Part shown: positions 48,309-61,228 of the stretch, piece by piece | Layout of the letters: each line of letters begins with the position of its first letter | How positions within the stretch are numbered: position 1 is the first letter of the stretch | Translations under genes and position numbers: made by a program | The notes under the pieces: model-generated | The model's input: only the letters and a program-made list of their open reading frames with translations | Told to the model about the DNA's origin: nothing | The model's database searches: none | NCBI GenBank assembly: GCA_020205615.1 | Contig: CM035170.1 | Span: 8,550,311-8,614,310, forward strand | DNA: 64,000 bases | Source: Panax quinquefolius | Lineage: Eukaryota; Streptophyta; Magnoliopsida; Apiales; Araliaceae | Direction of reading: 5' to 3'

Positions 48309-49863
48309 TGTTGGGAGAATGCATATTATGATTTGATGTTTTAATGCATGTGTTCATGATTATTTGTAAGGTCCTTAAATGAATATATGTACAAGGACTT
48401 AGTGATAGATCAAAATTGTTAGTCTGATCTAAGCTTTCAACATGTATCATTCTGTTAAAGAATGTATAGATAGAAAGATCAAAACTGTTAGGTTGATCTT
48501 AAGATGTAATAGATTAGCCTTGAAGAAATCATAATGCATCAGTTTGATCAAAATTGCAGAAGTCAAGGCAGAAAACGTAGAGCCTGAAGATCGTAGTGTG
48601 TCTGCCATGAAGGAGACTCTCTTCGGACTTCGTAGAGTGGTCCCAACGATTGCCGAGCTAACTCCACGATCGTAGTGTGCTGAAGGAAACATGAAGCTTA
48701 CACGTTAACGATCGTAGTGTGCTCTCGGGAACGTAGAGTCAACAACACAAGCAAGAGAATTTCGTAGTGTACGAAGGTTTTAAAGGGAAATCGTAGTGCT
48801 CTCAACTAATAGCATCGTAGTGTGCAAAGATGTAAAAGACACTACGATCTAAATCGTAGAACACCACAATCCAAATCGTAGAGCATCATCTGTCTCACGT
48901 CAGAAAATGTCGAGCCGAATGATCTGTGTTTTCAATAAGTGAAGAATGGATCCTAGATGCTCCAGTACTCATCAGTCCCAGATTGTATGAAATATCCTTA
49001 GTATGCAACAAATAAGCGTATTGAAGAAGCTAAGGATAGTACTATGGGTAAGAGGGACAAAACACCTTTTTAGGTGGTAGGTGAGAAAGCAGCCGCAGTG
49101 TCAAGGTGGGCGAATGCGTAATTCGTAAAGATGTGCGAAATGTCTCCATCACAAAGATGTAAAGTTCAGATGCATTTAATGCCACAACGGATGGATCCAA
49201 CGGATAGTTTTCAACATCACATATATACAGATCAGACAGATGAGAGAGAGAATAAACAAGCATTAATCAAACAACGTGAACATTTCTCTTAAGCTCAACT
49301 CTACGATCTGAGATATTGCAAAGCTTGCTCAGCTACTCTCGCCTTAACGAACCAAAGGCTTACACAAAGAATCGAGTAGTAGCAACCATCAAGAACTCAA
49401 CAACTATCAATCAATCAAGAAGTATACCAAAGTCTGCAGGACTTGAAGAGTTCAGTAGTGAATCGTAAGAAAGCCAAGTCTGCTTGGACTTGAAGAGTTC
49501 AAGAGTGAACTAGAGAAGTTCCTGCATCGCCGGGTCTAGAAGGAATCTCTGTGATTCGTAAGATTGTAAAAGACATCCTTAGTGGATATCCTACTCGTTG
49601 AGTAAGAGTGGACTAGAGCTTTGAGTGCTCGAACCACTTAAAAACAATCGTGTCGTTTACATTCATGTTATAAATCGCTATAATCGCTATATCTCGCTAT
49701 AACCGCCTTTACTCGCTCAAAACTCCATTGCTTGGTAAAGAAGATTAAAACAAATACTAATTTCGCAAAGTTTTAATCATTATCTAAGAACAAGTTAAAA
49801 CGAAAAGATTTTCAAATATCTATTCAACCCCCTCAGATAACTTCAGGCTTACTAGAACTAATA
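48309..49863 (+). repeat. Copia-2 5' LTR
   Basis: About 1.55 kb. The right end is set by the primer site and is approximate, because the expected CA end is not clear (AACTAATAA). Between 48575 and 48890 it carries a cluster of CGTAGTG/CGTAGAG motifs. Confidence 0.8.
48570..48890. repeat. Cluster of CGTAGTG/CGTAGAG motifs in the Copia-2 LTR
   Basis: About eleven forward copies (GATCGTAGTGTG, TTCGTAGAGTGG, CGATCGTAGTGTGC and variants) and at least one reverse copy (CACTACGATC) in 320 bases, at irregular spacing of 15-50 bases. This is not a tandem minisatellite. The motif recurs in other non-conserved parts of the element (49300, 51711-51745, 53100, 53400-53485, 58060-58150). Confidence 0.85.
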
Positions 49864-49865
49864 AT

Positions 49866-49877
49866 TGGTATAAGAGT
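49866..49877 (+). other. Copia-2 primer binding site
   Basis: TGGTATAAGAGT resembles the initiator-methionine site TGGTATCAGAGC with two changes. Confidence 0.7.
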
Positions 49878-49914
49878 GTTCTATTTTACAACTTACACGC
49901 TTTAGTAGATCCAA

Positions 49915-51990
49915 ATGGCACTTTCATTTCAAGCGAATCCAGACCGGGGAGGCAAAGAAGCCACCAATGTGCAATAATGATAAATTTACTAACTGGAAAG
50001 TCAGGATGCAAGCTTACATGGACTCAATAGATGAATATCTATTTGAGACTGTTCTTAATGGGCCCTATATCCTGACAAAGCTTGCACCAACCATTGACGA
50101 TCCAAACAGAGTACAAATAAAAGTGAAAGAAGAATGGACAGACACAGAGAAGAGAGCTGTCCAACTTGATAAAAAGGCAAAGAACATCTTGTTCCAATTC
50201 TTAGAGGACGATATATTTGAAAATGTTGTAAACAACAAAACAGCTAAGGAAGTTTGGGAAGCACTGCTGATTATGCACGAAGGAACTGAAGAAGTCTAAG
50301 AGAACAAGCGCCTCTCTAACACAAAGAAGAAAGATGAAATGTTCGCTCATGTGCAGGGAGAAAACGTGACTGCAACTTATGAAAGATTTAACGTTCTGCT
50401 CAACTCTCTACGAGCGTATGGGAAGATCTATCCTAATAAGGATCTAACCATAAAGTTCATGAGAGCCCTACCGAGAAGGTGGGATGCAAAGATCCCATCA
50501 ATAAGAGAATCAAAGAATCTTAATGAGATGACAGTTCAACAACTGCATGGAAATCTCCCCGACGCATTTAACCGGAGTCGACCCAACGAGCTGAAACCTT
50601 ATCAGAAGGAAGAAGAAAAGATAAGGGTGTTGCTCTCAAGGCAAATGAAAGTGCATCGAAAGTCATCACCGAGATTGACTCTGATGATGATGAAGACGAT
50701 GACGATGACTTTGCTATGCTGGTAAAGAGACTAAGAAGGTTCATGCGACAAGGCGAATCCGTGAAGCCAAAGAAAGTCAAAGAATTACGCCACCAGAACA
50801 AATGAATGATTTATGCTACAACCAAGCAAGAAACACGGTCATTTCATTGCCAACCGTAATAAGCCTATCAAAGAAGAGCTAAAGAAGAAATCTCAGGCAA
50901 AGAAAGAATACAAAGGAACCAAGAGGCCTCAGAAAAGAGACAAAGGCCTAGTTGCCGGAGGATCGTGGAGTGATTCAGTTAATGACTCAAATGCAGACTC
51001 CGGAGATGAGGAAGAACCACATATGGCCAATCTGTGCTTAATGGCCAAACATGCAAAGGACAAACAAAGCCTAAACATACATGATGTAAGTATCGATGAG
51101 GTATTTGACTTTAATTCTCCTGATGTAGATGTAAGTGACTTGAGAACTGCGTTGCATGGCATAACCACTGACCTACATCAATACATGAAGTGGTTCAGAG
51201 TCTTGTCTAAAGATCATTCACTTCTTTAAGAGGAGAAGAAGAAAGTTCAAGAAGAGCTTGAAACAGCACTTTTAAGTACTAATCTTCTCTCCGAGCTTGA
51301 AGCTGAGAATGAAACTTTAAAACAGACAAACACACATTATGCACAAAGAGAGTCTAAGTTAACCTCTAAAATTGAGGATCTAGAGAAGACTATCTCTGCA
51401 TGGAACAGATCCTCATCATCCATAGACTGCCTGCTCTCTAGTCGGAGAAGCACATTCGACGTAATGTGCTTAGGCTTTGGGGAATCCATCTCGAGCTAAG
51501 TGTGGAAAAGACAATGGAAACTAGCACTAGTAATGTCTCAAGTTTTGGTAGAGGCATTGCTTTTGTGAAATCCACACGGTTTGAAGAACCAGCTCAACCT
51601 TGTTCTCATGTGCTCTCTAGTTATACTCGTAGAAGTAAAGGATCTCACGTTGTCCGGGTTTCATCAAGGAAAAGAGTAATCCAACCTCTACTTACCAACC
51701 TCGAAGAATCGTAGAGTCAAACAAAATCAACTCTACGAATCAACTGGGAAGGTACAGTAGAGGTAAGGCACACTCATCACTATTTATGAAACCTAAGGGC
51801 ACATGGAAGAAAGAGAATCAGTTTAACAGAAGGTTAACTAAGGAACCACACAAGTCCAAGTGGAAGATGAATCACCACACACACACATGCATGCATTATT
51901 ATAGATGTTTCATATGCAATAAAAATGGTCATAGGGCTACAAAGTGTTATTATAATTCCATGTGTGAGACCCAAGAATAGACAAATTTGG
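49915..51990 (+). pseudogene. Copia-2 gag
   Basis: The ATG at 49915 gives MALSFQANPDRGG; the frame shifts near 49955 to CNNDKFTNWKVRMQAYMDSI, the copia gag N-terminus. The capsid region follows (AKEVWEALLIMHEGTEEV, then a stop at 50299; MFAHVQGENVTATYERFN and FMRALPRRWDAKI). A first zinc knuckle near 50810 is damaged (KKHGHFIANR, last Cys to Arg). GSWSDSVNDSN with MANLCLMAK is the SIRE-type acidic block. A coiled-coil region runs 51236-51420, and a second knuckle, CFICNKNGHRATKCY, lies at about 51908-51952. Confidence 0.85.
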
Positions 51991-52084
51991 GTCCCCAAAG
52001 GCACTAAGAAAGAAGGACCCATGCAAATATGGGTACCAAAATGAAGGTTCAAATGTTTTGACAGGAAAAGAGCTCCACGACCTC

Positions 52085-53102
52085 AACATGGTATCTGGAC
52101 AGTGGTTGCTCGAGGCATATGACAGGGAACAAAGCTCTACTATCCAACTATGTAGAAAAGGAGGGTCCCTCAGTCATCTTTGGAGATAACGGCTCTGGCA
52201 AGACAAGAGGATATGGCTCTGCTGGCAATGGTGCAGTATCTTTCAACAAAGTAGCTTATGTGGAAGGACTCTAACACAACCTTCTAAGTATCAGCCAACT
52301 CTGCGATAAGGGTCACCAAGTAACATTTCTCAACAACCAATGTCAAGTCAGAGATTTGAAGACATCTGCCATAAAGCTGACCGGAACAAGAAAAGGAAAT
52401 GTCTACACAGTAGATCTTGGTCAACTGAGCTCTGATGAGACAATATGTTTTCTGGCAAAAGCATCTGAGGAAATGAGCTGGCTATGGCATAGAAGGCTGT
52501 CTCACTTAAACTTCAAAAACATGTCCAAACTGGCATCAAAAGATCTCGTAGTTGGCCTACCGAAGTTCAACTTTGTGAAGGAAAGGCCATGCAACGCCTG
52601 CCAGCTTGGAAAGAAAACCAGAAGCTCATTCAAGAGCAAGACTGCCAACTCCATTGACAAACCCTTGCAGCTGCTCCACATGGATCTTTTTGGACCAATC
52701 CCAACAGCTAGTCTTGGAGGCAAAAGATACTCTCTAGTCATAGTCGACAACTTCACCAGATTCACATGGGTATTCTTCCTAACTTCAAAGGATGAAACGA
52801 GCTCCGAATTAATCAAAATGTTCAGACTGGTGATGAATGAGAAAGGAGAAAAAATTAAGGCAATAAGGAGTGATCATGGAAGAGAATTTGATTTCTCAGA
52901 AATAGACAAGTTCTGCTCAGACAATGGCATCAGTCATAACTTCTTAGCTCCACGAACTCCTCAACAAAATGGAGTTGCTGAAAGAAAGAACAGAACTCTG
53001 ATAGAGGCTGGAAGGACCCTACTAGCAAAGCACTGCCTCGCTCAATACTTCAAGCGTAAGTCGCAACACCGCATGCATCTTACACACGTAATAGATCATT
53101 AA
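52085..53102 (+). pseudogene. Copia-2 protease and integrase
   Basis: The protease active-site region is recognisable at about 52090-52125 but frameshifted. From 52356 the frame is open and well kept. The integrase zinc finger (WLWHRRLSHLNFKN ... CNACQLGKK) has all four His/Cys ligands. The core has the catalytic D, D and E in LLHMDLFGP, IRSDHGREF and NGVAERKN. The frame ends shortly after LIEAGRTLLA. Confidence 0.9.
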
Positions 53103-53560
53103 TTCACTCTACGATCAAGAGGACACCTACTAATCGTGGAAAGGAAGGAAACCAAGTGTCGGCTATTTCCACGCTTTGGTCAGGTATGTCTATATTCTCA
53201 ATAATGGAAAGCAAGATCTCACAAAATTCTAGCCCAAGTCGACGAAAGGGATCTTTCTTGGATATGCCATGCAGACAAGAAAGCTTACGGTGGTGTTCAA
53301 CAAGAAAACACCGAATGTCGAAGTCTCAATACACATCATCTTCGGATGAAACCGACACGAACAAAGCGGTGCCTCTGAACACTACTGACCGATAAGACAG
53401 ACACTACGAATGCAATCGCCGAGCTCAACACTATGATCGTAGTACCGCACGAAGAAATCGTAGAGAGCATGATAATGAAATCGTAGAGAGGTTCATCCAA
53501 GACAATGAGCCTCCACTTCAAGAAGAAGAGATAGACCTTGAAGACCTAAGACAGAAGGAT
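53103..53560 (+). pseudogene. Copia-2 integrase C-terminal region and linker
   Basis: Broken remnants of the GKFDxKSDxGIFLGYA block occur at 53220-53300 in shifting frames. The linker 53395-53490 contains several CGTAGAG/CGTAGTA motifs in both orientations. Confidence 0.7.
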
Positions 53561-54651
53561 CGGATGAGATGTCCCAACAGGAAACAGATGGGCAAGGATC
53601 ATACTCAGGATCTAATCATTGGAGATCCAAGTGCAAGAGTTAAAACAAGAGCTGCTACTCAGAATGAATGCTTCTATCTAAGCTTCCTGTCACAGATAAA
53701 GCCAAAGAAGATAGAGGATGCTATGGAAGACTCCAGTTGGATAGAAGCAATGCAAGAAGAACTCAACCAATTTGAACGAAGCAAAGTGTGGAGATTGGTA
53801 CCAAGACCAAAGAGTCATCCTGTCATAGGAACCAAGTGGGTCTTCAGGAACAAAATGGATGAAGATGGGGTCATCACCAGAAAAAAGGCAAGATTAGTGG
53901 CAAAGGGCTATTCTCAAGAAGAAGGCATTGACTATGATGAGACATTTGCACCTGTTGCCAGACTAGAAGCCATCAGAATCTTTCTTGCCTTTGCTGCCCA
54001 CATAAAGTTCAAAGTCTTCCAGATGGATGTCAAGAGTGCATTTCTAAATGGAGAGCTTCAAGAAGAAGTCTACGTAGAACAACCTCCAGGTTTCATCAAT
54101 CCATCTCTTTCCAATTATGTCTATAGATTAGACAAAGCTTTATATGGTCTTAAACAAGCACCTAGAGCATGGTATGAAACAATGACTAACTTCTTAATAG
54201 AAATAGGTTCACTAGAGGTAGAGTAGATACCACACTATTTCTTAGAAAGCATAAAGACAAAGTCTTACTAGTTCAAATATATGTTGATGATATCATTATT
54301 GGTTCTACTAACGAAAAGTTATGTAAGAGATTCTCTAAGCTAATGCAGAGCAAGTTTGAAATAAGCATGATGGGTGAGCTGGATTTTTTCCTTGGTCTGC
54401 AAGTGAAGCAGACTGATGAAGGAATATTCATTAACCAAGCCAAATACATCAAAGACTTACTAAAGAAGTATGGCATGGAATCAGCCTCTCCCATGAAAAC
54501 ACCAATTGCTCCTGCAACCAAGCTTGACAAGGATGAGAAAGGTAAATGTATTGATATAACTCAATACAGAGGTATGATAGGTTCTCTTTTATACCTAACT
54601 GCCAGTAGACCAGATATAATGTTTGTAACATGCATATGTGCTAGATTTTAG
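53561..54651 (+). pseudogene. Copia-2 reverse transcriptase
   Basis: From 53564 the frame holds [60 protein letters not shown] and [15 protein letters not shown]. It is lost at about 54205-54225. The catalytic YVDD lies at 54280-54291 in the next frame, then FEISMMGELDFFLGLQVKQT and YRGMIGSLLYLTASRPDIMF. A TAG at 54649-54651 ends this stretch. Confidence 0.92.
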
Positions 54652-55067
54652 GCTAACCCTAAAGAGTCACATTTGTCTGCTGTAAAGAGGATCTTCAGGT
54701 ATCTCAAGGGTACACCCTACTCGGGGCTATGGTATCCCAAGGAATCCTCATTTGAACTGATAGGATACACAGATGCTGATTTTGCAGGATATAAAATAGA
54801 CAGAAAAAGTACCAAATGGCACTGTCAACTTCTTGAAAGACTTGTGTCTGGTTTTAGCAAAAAGCAAAACTCAAATGTCTACTTCAACCGTAGAAATTTA
54901 ATATATTGCTACCGGTAGTCACGTGTTTCGAATCCTATGGATAAGAAATCAGCTAGCTGACTATGGGTTCGATTTCAAATCTATTCCCATACACTGTGAT
55001 AACACAAGTGCCATAGCAATAACTCATAATCCTGTCATGCATTCTAGGACCAAGCATATAGAAATAA
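54652..55067 (+). pseudogene. Copia-2 RNase H, first part
   Basis: SAVKRIFRYLKGTPYSGLWY, LIGYTDADFAGYKIDRKST, then a frameshifted S/TEAEYIA region and IPIHCDNTSAIAI, ending in RTKHIEI at the solo LTR. A pattern of small frame breaks separates otherwise conserved blocks. Confidence 0.88.
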
Positions 55068-57841
55068 TGTGACGCCCCCAAAATAGGTCCATTCCATCCA
55101 ACCCATTCTGAGTCGCCAAATACATGGTACAGAAATAACTACAACTTTATTAATACATTTGTCGTGTAAAATACGACAACATATATCTTGTGAGTTTAAA
55201 TACAATTATTGTCTTCTAGACAATATACATACCCAATAAATCCCCATCATCATTATTATTGATACATTATTTTACAAAATGGTGAGGACTACTAAACAAC
55301 TCTCTCTAGAACCTTCATTCCATACCCCAGCTACTAAGTACTCATTACATTCTCGCCTCTTGAGAAGAAAATGGAACAACAAGGAAAAGGGTGAGCTCAA
55401 CTAGCCCAGTAAAGAATATTATGACTAAGATAATATACAACAAATTATCATTAGTCTTCAACAGGGAAAAAAAAACTAATAGAATACAATAGACAACAAG
55501 TTTTTAAACCAATATTCGCAGCGAAAATAATAATTCATTAGAAGAGTTAAGTAGAGAATGCAACTACTATCTTCTATGTATGAATTTAAAAGTTAAATAA
55601 ATCTATCTTTTATCCTGTAACATCAATCAACATACATCTGGAATCAAATATTCATCTTTTGCACTCTGAGCCAAAGATATTCATCGATTAATTCATGTTC
55701 ATCTAAACACTGTTCATCTTTGCACTACGGGCCAAAGATATTCTTCGAAAATCATTCATCTTTTTACTACAGGCCAAAGAGATATTCCATAATATCATCA
55801 TTTAAGGTAGAAGATGATGAAAATATTTTTAAAGAAACGAATCCAAATGAAACAAAATGACAAGGATTAAGGATTAAGGATTCGTACTTTGTTTTATCCA
55901 CGTCCAAAATACCTCAAAAATAATCATAGGGGTATAAAATTCAAGAATGATCAAAACATGGATACAATCAAAGCTAGTATCCGAATAGATATTTTAGATT
56001 TAAAAGAAAAATTTTCATTTTTCGTGAATTGTCCAGATTGATAGTGAATAGTCTTGATATCGTGAATAAGAACTCAGACACCAAAAGATGAAATTCCACA
56101 AAAAAACATCTTCACGCTTAATGAATAGTACTCGTGAATAAGAACTCGTGAATAGTAACTCATGAATAAGAACTCGTGAATAGTAACTCATGAATAGTAA
56201 CCCCGACACATGAAAAAGTTCCAAATTTGATAAAAGTTCCAACCAATATTTCAAATAATGATATTGAAGAAATAATATCATTTGAGAAGAAAATAACATC
56301 CACTTACCTCGAAAGAGCAATCTTTCTAGTTGAAACAGGATATAGGCTATGACTTGAACTTGCACCGTATAGCAATACTCAAAGTATATCTGAAAATACT
56401 CACAAGAATAAACTTCGATAATATAGAGAGAAAACTTGATTTACTAGTGTGATTTTCAATTCTAACCTAAGCACCCTATTTATAGGAAAATGCTTAGAAC
56501 ACCAAAAGCGAAAATTTAATATAATATATTATAATTATACAAATTTTCCTTAGCCCACCTTTTGGTCAAAAACACCAGCCACACATGTTAATGATGTCCA
56601 AAAATACAAAAACATTTTTTCTAACAAAATAATTTAAACTCAAAAATCAATTCACACTTTGATATCCTAAAACTTCAATAATTCACAATAAATAGTTCTT
56701 TTATCAGAAAATTCGAAACTCGCGACTTTCCATAGGAAATTCCATTATCTACAACTTTGCAGAAGGAAGTTTTTCCAAATTCCAAACGAAATTGACCGAA
56801 ATCTACAAGCGAGGCGATTTTACGGTATGATCAAATTTCGGTCGATAATTGTGTCCACCAACACACAAAATATGTGTTAAACATTTAATGCCACAAAAAA
56901 TACTCTTCCTCCTCATATACTCATATATCCCACATTCATTATAAAAATATCACAGTTAATATATTATTAAAATAATATATTTATATGAATTATTTTATCG
57001 GGAAAATGATAAAATATTAATTTTCAACAATTGTCATTTTAAAATTTTCTCCATCTATATCCACATAAAATCAATATTTTCCTCATCATATGAATCAATA
57101 ATTAATTATTCACAAATAATATTACGGAATCACAATATTGACAACCGAGGCGGTTCTACAGGAAGAGGGGCTTTCCATAAAATTTCTTCTTCTGGCGGCG
57201 TAATTAGGTGACCAAACCTCTCCTTAGATAGAACTTTCTAGACATTGCCAATAATGTTATCTAATAATATTATTCGGATAATATGAACTATTGCTTCGAT
57301 AATAAAAAATACTTGTGTAATGACAATTATTGAAACAACAACAATATAAAATATCAACGCAACAATTATTGAATCGATAAAATAAAATCTTTGAGCAAAG
57401 AATTATTTGTAACAATTATTGAGTAGTGCCTTCTTGCGTATGAATCAATAATTGGTGCAATACTGAATGTCTACTCTTCAACAACGGCAGATATTAGTGT
57501 GTTTTAACCAAGGGTATTCCAACGATATTAACGGTAACAACTACGCCATAGTATTTTTATAAACAACTTATATTTGTCGTTTTCTTCATCCAATCGTTTC
57601 CGTTATGGGGCCCATGGAAGAAATTGCTACCGGTCGTATTTAATATTCCCAACGATCTGAATATTCCACGACCAAACGAATATTCCCCAAACAATAATGA
57701 ATATTTTATAACCACTTGCTTATTCGAAATATTTGCGTATTTTACCCATAACTATCCACATTAATCAAATCGACCCTTACTATTTCAAAATAATAAATAG
57801 AGGAAAATAAATTTCATTTATTAATAATTTGGGGTCTTACA
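55068..57841 (-). mobile_element. Gypsy-4: solo LTR in Copia-2 RNase H
   Basis: 2,774 bases, starting TGTGACGCCCCC and ending GGGGTCTTACA. The flanks are AATAA (55063-55067) and AATAC (57842-57846), a 5-base duplication with one change. The reading frame predicts the left version as original. No internal DNA, so it is a recombined solo LTR. Zone 2 repeats are at 56022-56203. Confidence 0.92.
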
Positions 57842-58005
57842 AATACGGTATCACTTCATTAGGGATCATGTGCAAAAATGGAACTATATCTTTACAATAT
57901 ATCCCTACTGAAAATTAACTTACTGATGTTTTTACAAAACCACTAGATGAATCCAGATTTAACAAATTACTAAGTGAGCTAGGCATGCTAAATTTTCAAC
58001 CATGA
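57842..58005 (+). pseudogene. Copia-2 RNase H C-terminus
   Basis: It reads YH, then the IRDHV and NGTISLQYIPTEN blocks, a stop, then LTDVFTKPLDESRFNKLLSE and LGMLNFQP with a TGA near 58003. The frame breaks once near 57870. Confidence 0.85.
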
Positions 58006-58238
58006 ACTGTATGCTCTAGATTGTGCTAACAATGACAGATATAAAGGCTGTACTCAAAATCGTAGACATGATCAAGGGAAGTTCACGATCGTAGAGCCGA
58101 ACATACAACTACCTCAACGATCGTAGCAAAGACTCAACTATCATAGTGCAGACTCGACGATGACCTAAAGCCCTTCCAACAAGCAAAGTGAATCCTGTGA
58201 TGACAAGCCTCATAACAATGCAATCTCTCTAAGAGGTG
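58006..58238 (+). other. Copia-2 post-pol region with CGTAG motifs
   Basis: Non-coding as read. It carries CGTAGAC, ACGATCGTAGAGCC, ACGATCGTAGCAAAG and ATCATAGTGCAG between 58060 and 58150. A SIRE element would have its extra ORF here, but none is visible before Gypsy-5 cuts in. Confidence 0.6.
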
Positions 58239-61058
58239 TGTAAGACCCCGAAATTTTTAAATAAAAAGAAATTTCCTTTATTTATTATTTTGAAATAGTA
58301 AGGGTTGATTTGATTAATGTGGATAGTTAAGGGTTAAATACGCAAATATTTCAAAATAAGCAAGTGGTTATAAAATATTCATTATCGTCGGGGAATATTC
58401 GTTTGGTCGTGGAATATTCGCATCGCTTCAGGGAATATTCGCATTTACTGGCCAGCAGCCCATGTGTGGGCTCCATAACTAAAAGCGATTGATGAAGAAA
58501 ACGACAAATATAAGTTGTTTTTAAATAATGGCGAAGTTGTTACTGCTATTATCGCTGGAATACCCGGGTTAAAACACACTAATACGCGTTGTTGAACAAG
58601 AAGACACCAGTATTGCACCAATTATTGATTCTTACGTAAGAAGGCACTACTCAATAATGGTTACGAGAATTATCGCTCAAAGATTTTATCGAGTTAATAA
58701 TTGTCAAGGTTGATATTTTATATTCATTGTTGTTTCAATAATCACATTACACAAAGATTTTTCATTATCGAAGCAATAATTCATATTATCCTAATAATAT
58801 TATTAGATAACATTATTGGCAATGTCTAGAAAGTTCGCTTCTAAGGAGAGGTTTGGTCACCTAATCAAGCCACCAAGAAGAAGAAATTCTTATCGAAAGC
58901 CCCTTTCCTCTGAACCTCGCCTTGTCATAATATCAGATTCTCGTAATATTATTTGTGAATAATTAATTATTGATTTATATGATGAGGAAAATATTGATTT
59001 TATGTGGATATAGATGGAGAAAATTTTAAAATGACAATTGTTGAAAATTAATATTTTATCTTTTTCCGATAAAATAATTCATTTAAATATATTATTTTAA
59101 TAATATATTAATCTATGATATTTTTACAACGAATGTGGGATATATGAGTATACGAGGAGGAAGAGTATTTTTTGTTGCAATAAATGTTTAAAACATGTTA
59201 AACATGCTCGGTGGACCCCATTTATCGATCAAATTTGATTATACCGTAAAATTGCCCGCTTGTGGATTTCGGTCAATTTCTGATTGGAATTTGGAAAAAC
59301 TTTCTTCTGCAAAGTTGTAGAGAATTGAATTTCCTATAAAAACTCGCGAGATTCGAATTTTCTGATGAAAGGGCTATTTATTATGAATTATTGAAGTTCA
59401 AGTTCAAATAATTGATTTTTTGAAGTTTAAAATATTTAAAATTAGAAAAACGTTTTTCTTATTTTTTCTAGAAGGTGGCATGTGTTTGATGGCTGAAATC
59501 AGATTCTAGACATGTGTAGAAAATAATATAATTATATTATTAATTTATTAAATTTTCTCGCTTTTGGTGTTCTAAGCAATTTCCTATAAATAGGGTGCTT
59601 AGGTTAGAATTGAAAATCACACCGTAAACTCAAGTTTTCTCTCTCTATATTATCGAGTTTATTCTTGTGAGTATTTTGAGTATACTTTGAGTATTGCTAT
59701 ACTTGCAAAGTCTAAAGTCATAGCCTATATCCTGTTTTTCAATTTAAGATCTTGATCTTTCGAGGTAAGTGATATTTTTTTTTTTTCAGAATGATATTAT
59801 TTCTTCAATATCATTATAATCGAAATGTTGATCCAAGTTTTTATCAAATTTGGAACTTTTTCATGCTCAAGTTACTATTCATGGGTTACTATTCATGAGT
59901 TACTATTCACGAAGTTACTATTCACGAAGTTACTATTCATGAGTTATTATTCACGAGTTACTATTCACGAGTACTATTCATTAAGAAGCGTGAAGATGTT
60001 TTTGTGGAATTTCTATCTTTTGGTGTCTGAGTTACTATTCACGATATTGAAGACTATTCACGATACTACACTATTCACGATACTTGATTATTATTCAATC
60101 AAAAAAATAAAATTTCTTCTTTTCGTCTAAAACATCTATTCGGATACTAACTCGATCAGATCCATGTTTTGATCATTCTTGAATTTTACACCACTATGAT
60201 TATTTTTGAGGTATTTTTGACGTGGATAAAACCAAGTACGAATCCTTAATCCTTAATCCTCACATTTTGTTTCACCGATTCGCTTTTTTTAAAAAATATT
60301 TTCATCATCCTCGCCTTAAATGATGATATTATGGAATATCTTCGCCCAGAAGTGCAAAGATGAATGATTTCTTAAGAATATCTTTGGCCCAGAGTGCAAA
60401 GATGAATGATTATCGATGAATATCTTTGGCCCGTAGTGCAAATATAAGGTGTTTAAATGAATACGACTTAATCGATGAATATCTTTGCCCAGAGAGTGCA
60501 AAGATGAATATTTGATTCCGATGTATATCGATTGATGTTACAGGGATAAAAGATAGACGATGAACTTTTAAATTCATACATGAAGATAGTAGTTTGATTC
60601 TCTACTTAACTCTTCTAATGAATTATTATTTCACCGCGAATATTGATTTAAAATTTGTTGTCTATCAGATTCTATTATATTTTTCCTCGTTGAAGACTAA
60701 CGATAATTTGTTGTATATTATCTTAGTCATAATATTCTTTACTCGAGCTAGTTGAGCTCACCCTTTTCCTTTTTGTTCTATTTTTCTCGTGAGGCGAGAA
60801 TATAATATGAAGTACGTAGCCTGGGTATGGAATGAAGGTTTTAGAAAGGATTGTTTAGTAGTCCTCACCATTTTGTAAAATAATGTATCAATAAATGTGA
60901 TGAGGATTTATTTGAGTATAGATATTGTCTGTAAGATAATATTTGTATTTAAACTCACAGCTTTTCACCGTTGTAATAATAAAGTTGTAGTTGCTTCGCA
61001 TCTATGTATTTGGCGACTCGTAACGGGTGTCAGGTATACCTATTTTGGGGGCGCCACA
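58239..61058 (+). repeat. Gypsy-5 5' LTR
   Basis: 2,820 bases, the only gypsy LTR in the window read on the plus strand. It ends TTTTGGGGGCGCCACA. It has a TATA box, TATAAATAG, at 59585-59593. Zone 2 has eight consecutive 13-15-base units at 59869-59980 plus dispersed ones to 60092. An open frame at 59825-60130 arises from this repeat and is not a gene. Confidence 0.92.
59585..59593 (+). promoter_or_regulatory. Gypsy LTR TATA box
   Basis: TATAAATAG in CCTATAAATAGGGTGC. The same box is present in the other LTR copies on their own strand (for example 22304-22312). It marks the probable start of element transcription about 30 bases downstream. Confidence 0.7.
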
Positions 61059-61060
61059 AT

Positions 61061-61072
61061 TGGTATCGTAGC
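61061..61072 (+). other. Gypsy-5 primer binding site
   Basis: TGGTATCGTAGC, two bases after the LTR end. It resembles the initiator-methionine site with two changes. Confidence 0.75.
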
Positions 61073-61228
61073 TTAGGGATACGATCTCCCATGAGATCGG
61101 GAATAAAACTAGAGGGAGAGACGAGTAAATCCTTCGCTAAAGGTGTCCTACCTAAGCTTATTTGTTAGGTTGTCAAGTTATATAGGTTATTATGTGATAT
61201 ATTGATTTCCTTAATTAACCCTTATTTT

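Larger units (their letters stand above)
48309..58238 (+). mobile_element. Copia-2: SIRE-like LTR retrotransposon, 3' end missing
   Basis: It starts TGTTGGGAGAATGCATATTA inside the Copia-1 3' LTR, after CATTC. The order is LTR, primer site, gag, protease, integrase, RT, RNase H. A solo gypsy LTR interrupts RNase H, and Gypsy-5 cuts the post-pol region at 58238. Its 3' LTR is not in the window. Many frameshifts are present, but long conserved stretches survive, so the element decayed fairly recently or suffers from consensus errors. Confidence 0.9.

Noticed and set aside
59825..60130. Plus-strand ORF of 101 residues
   Set aside because: It is produced by the TACTATTCA minisatellite in the Gypsy-5 LTR.
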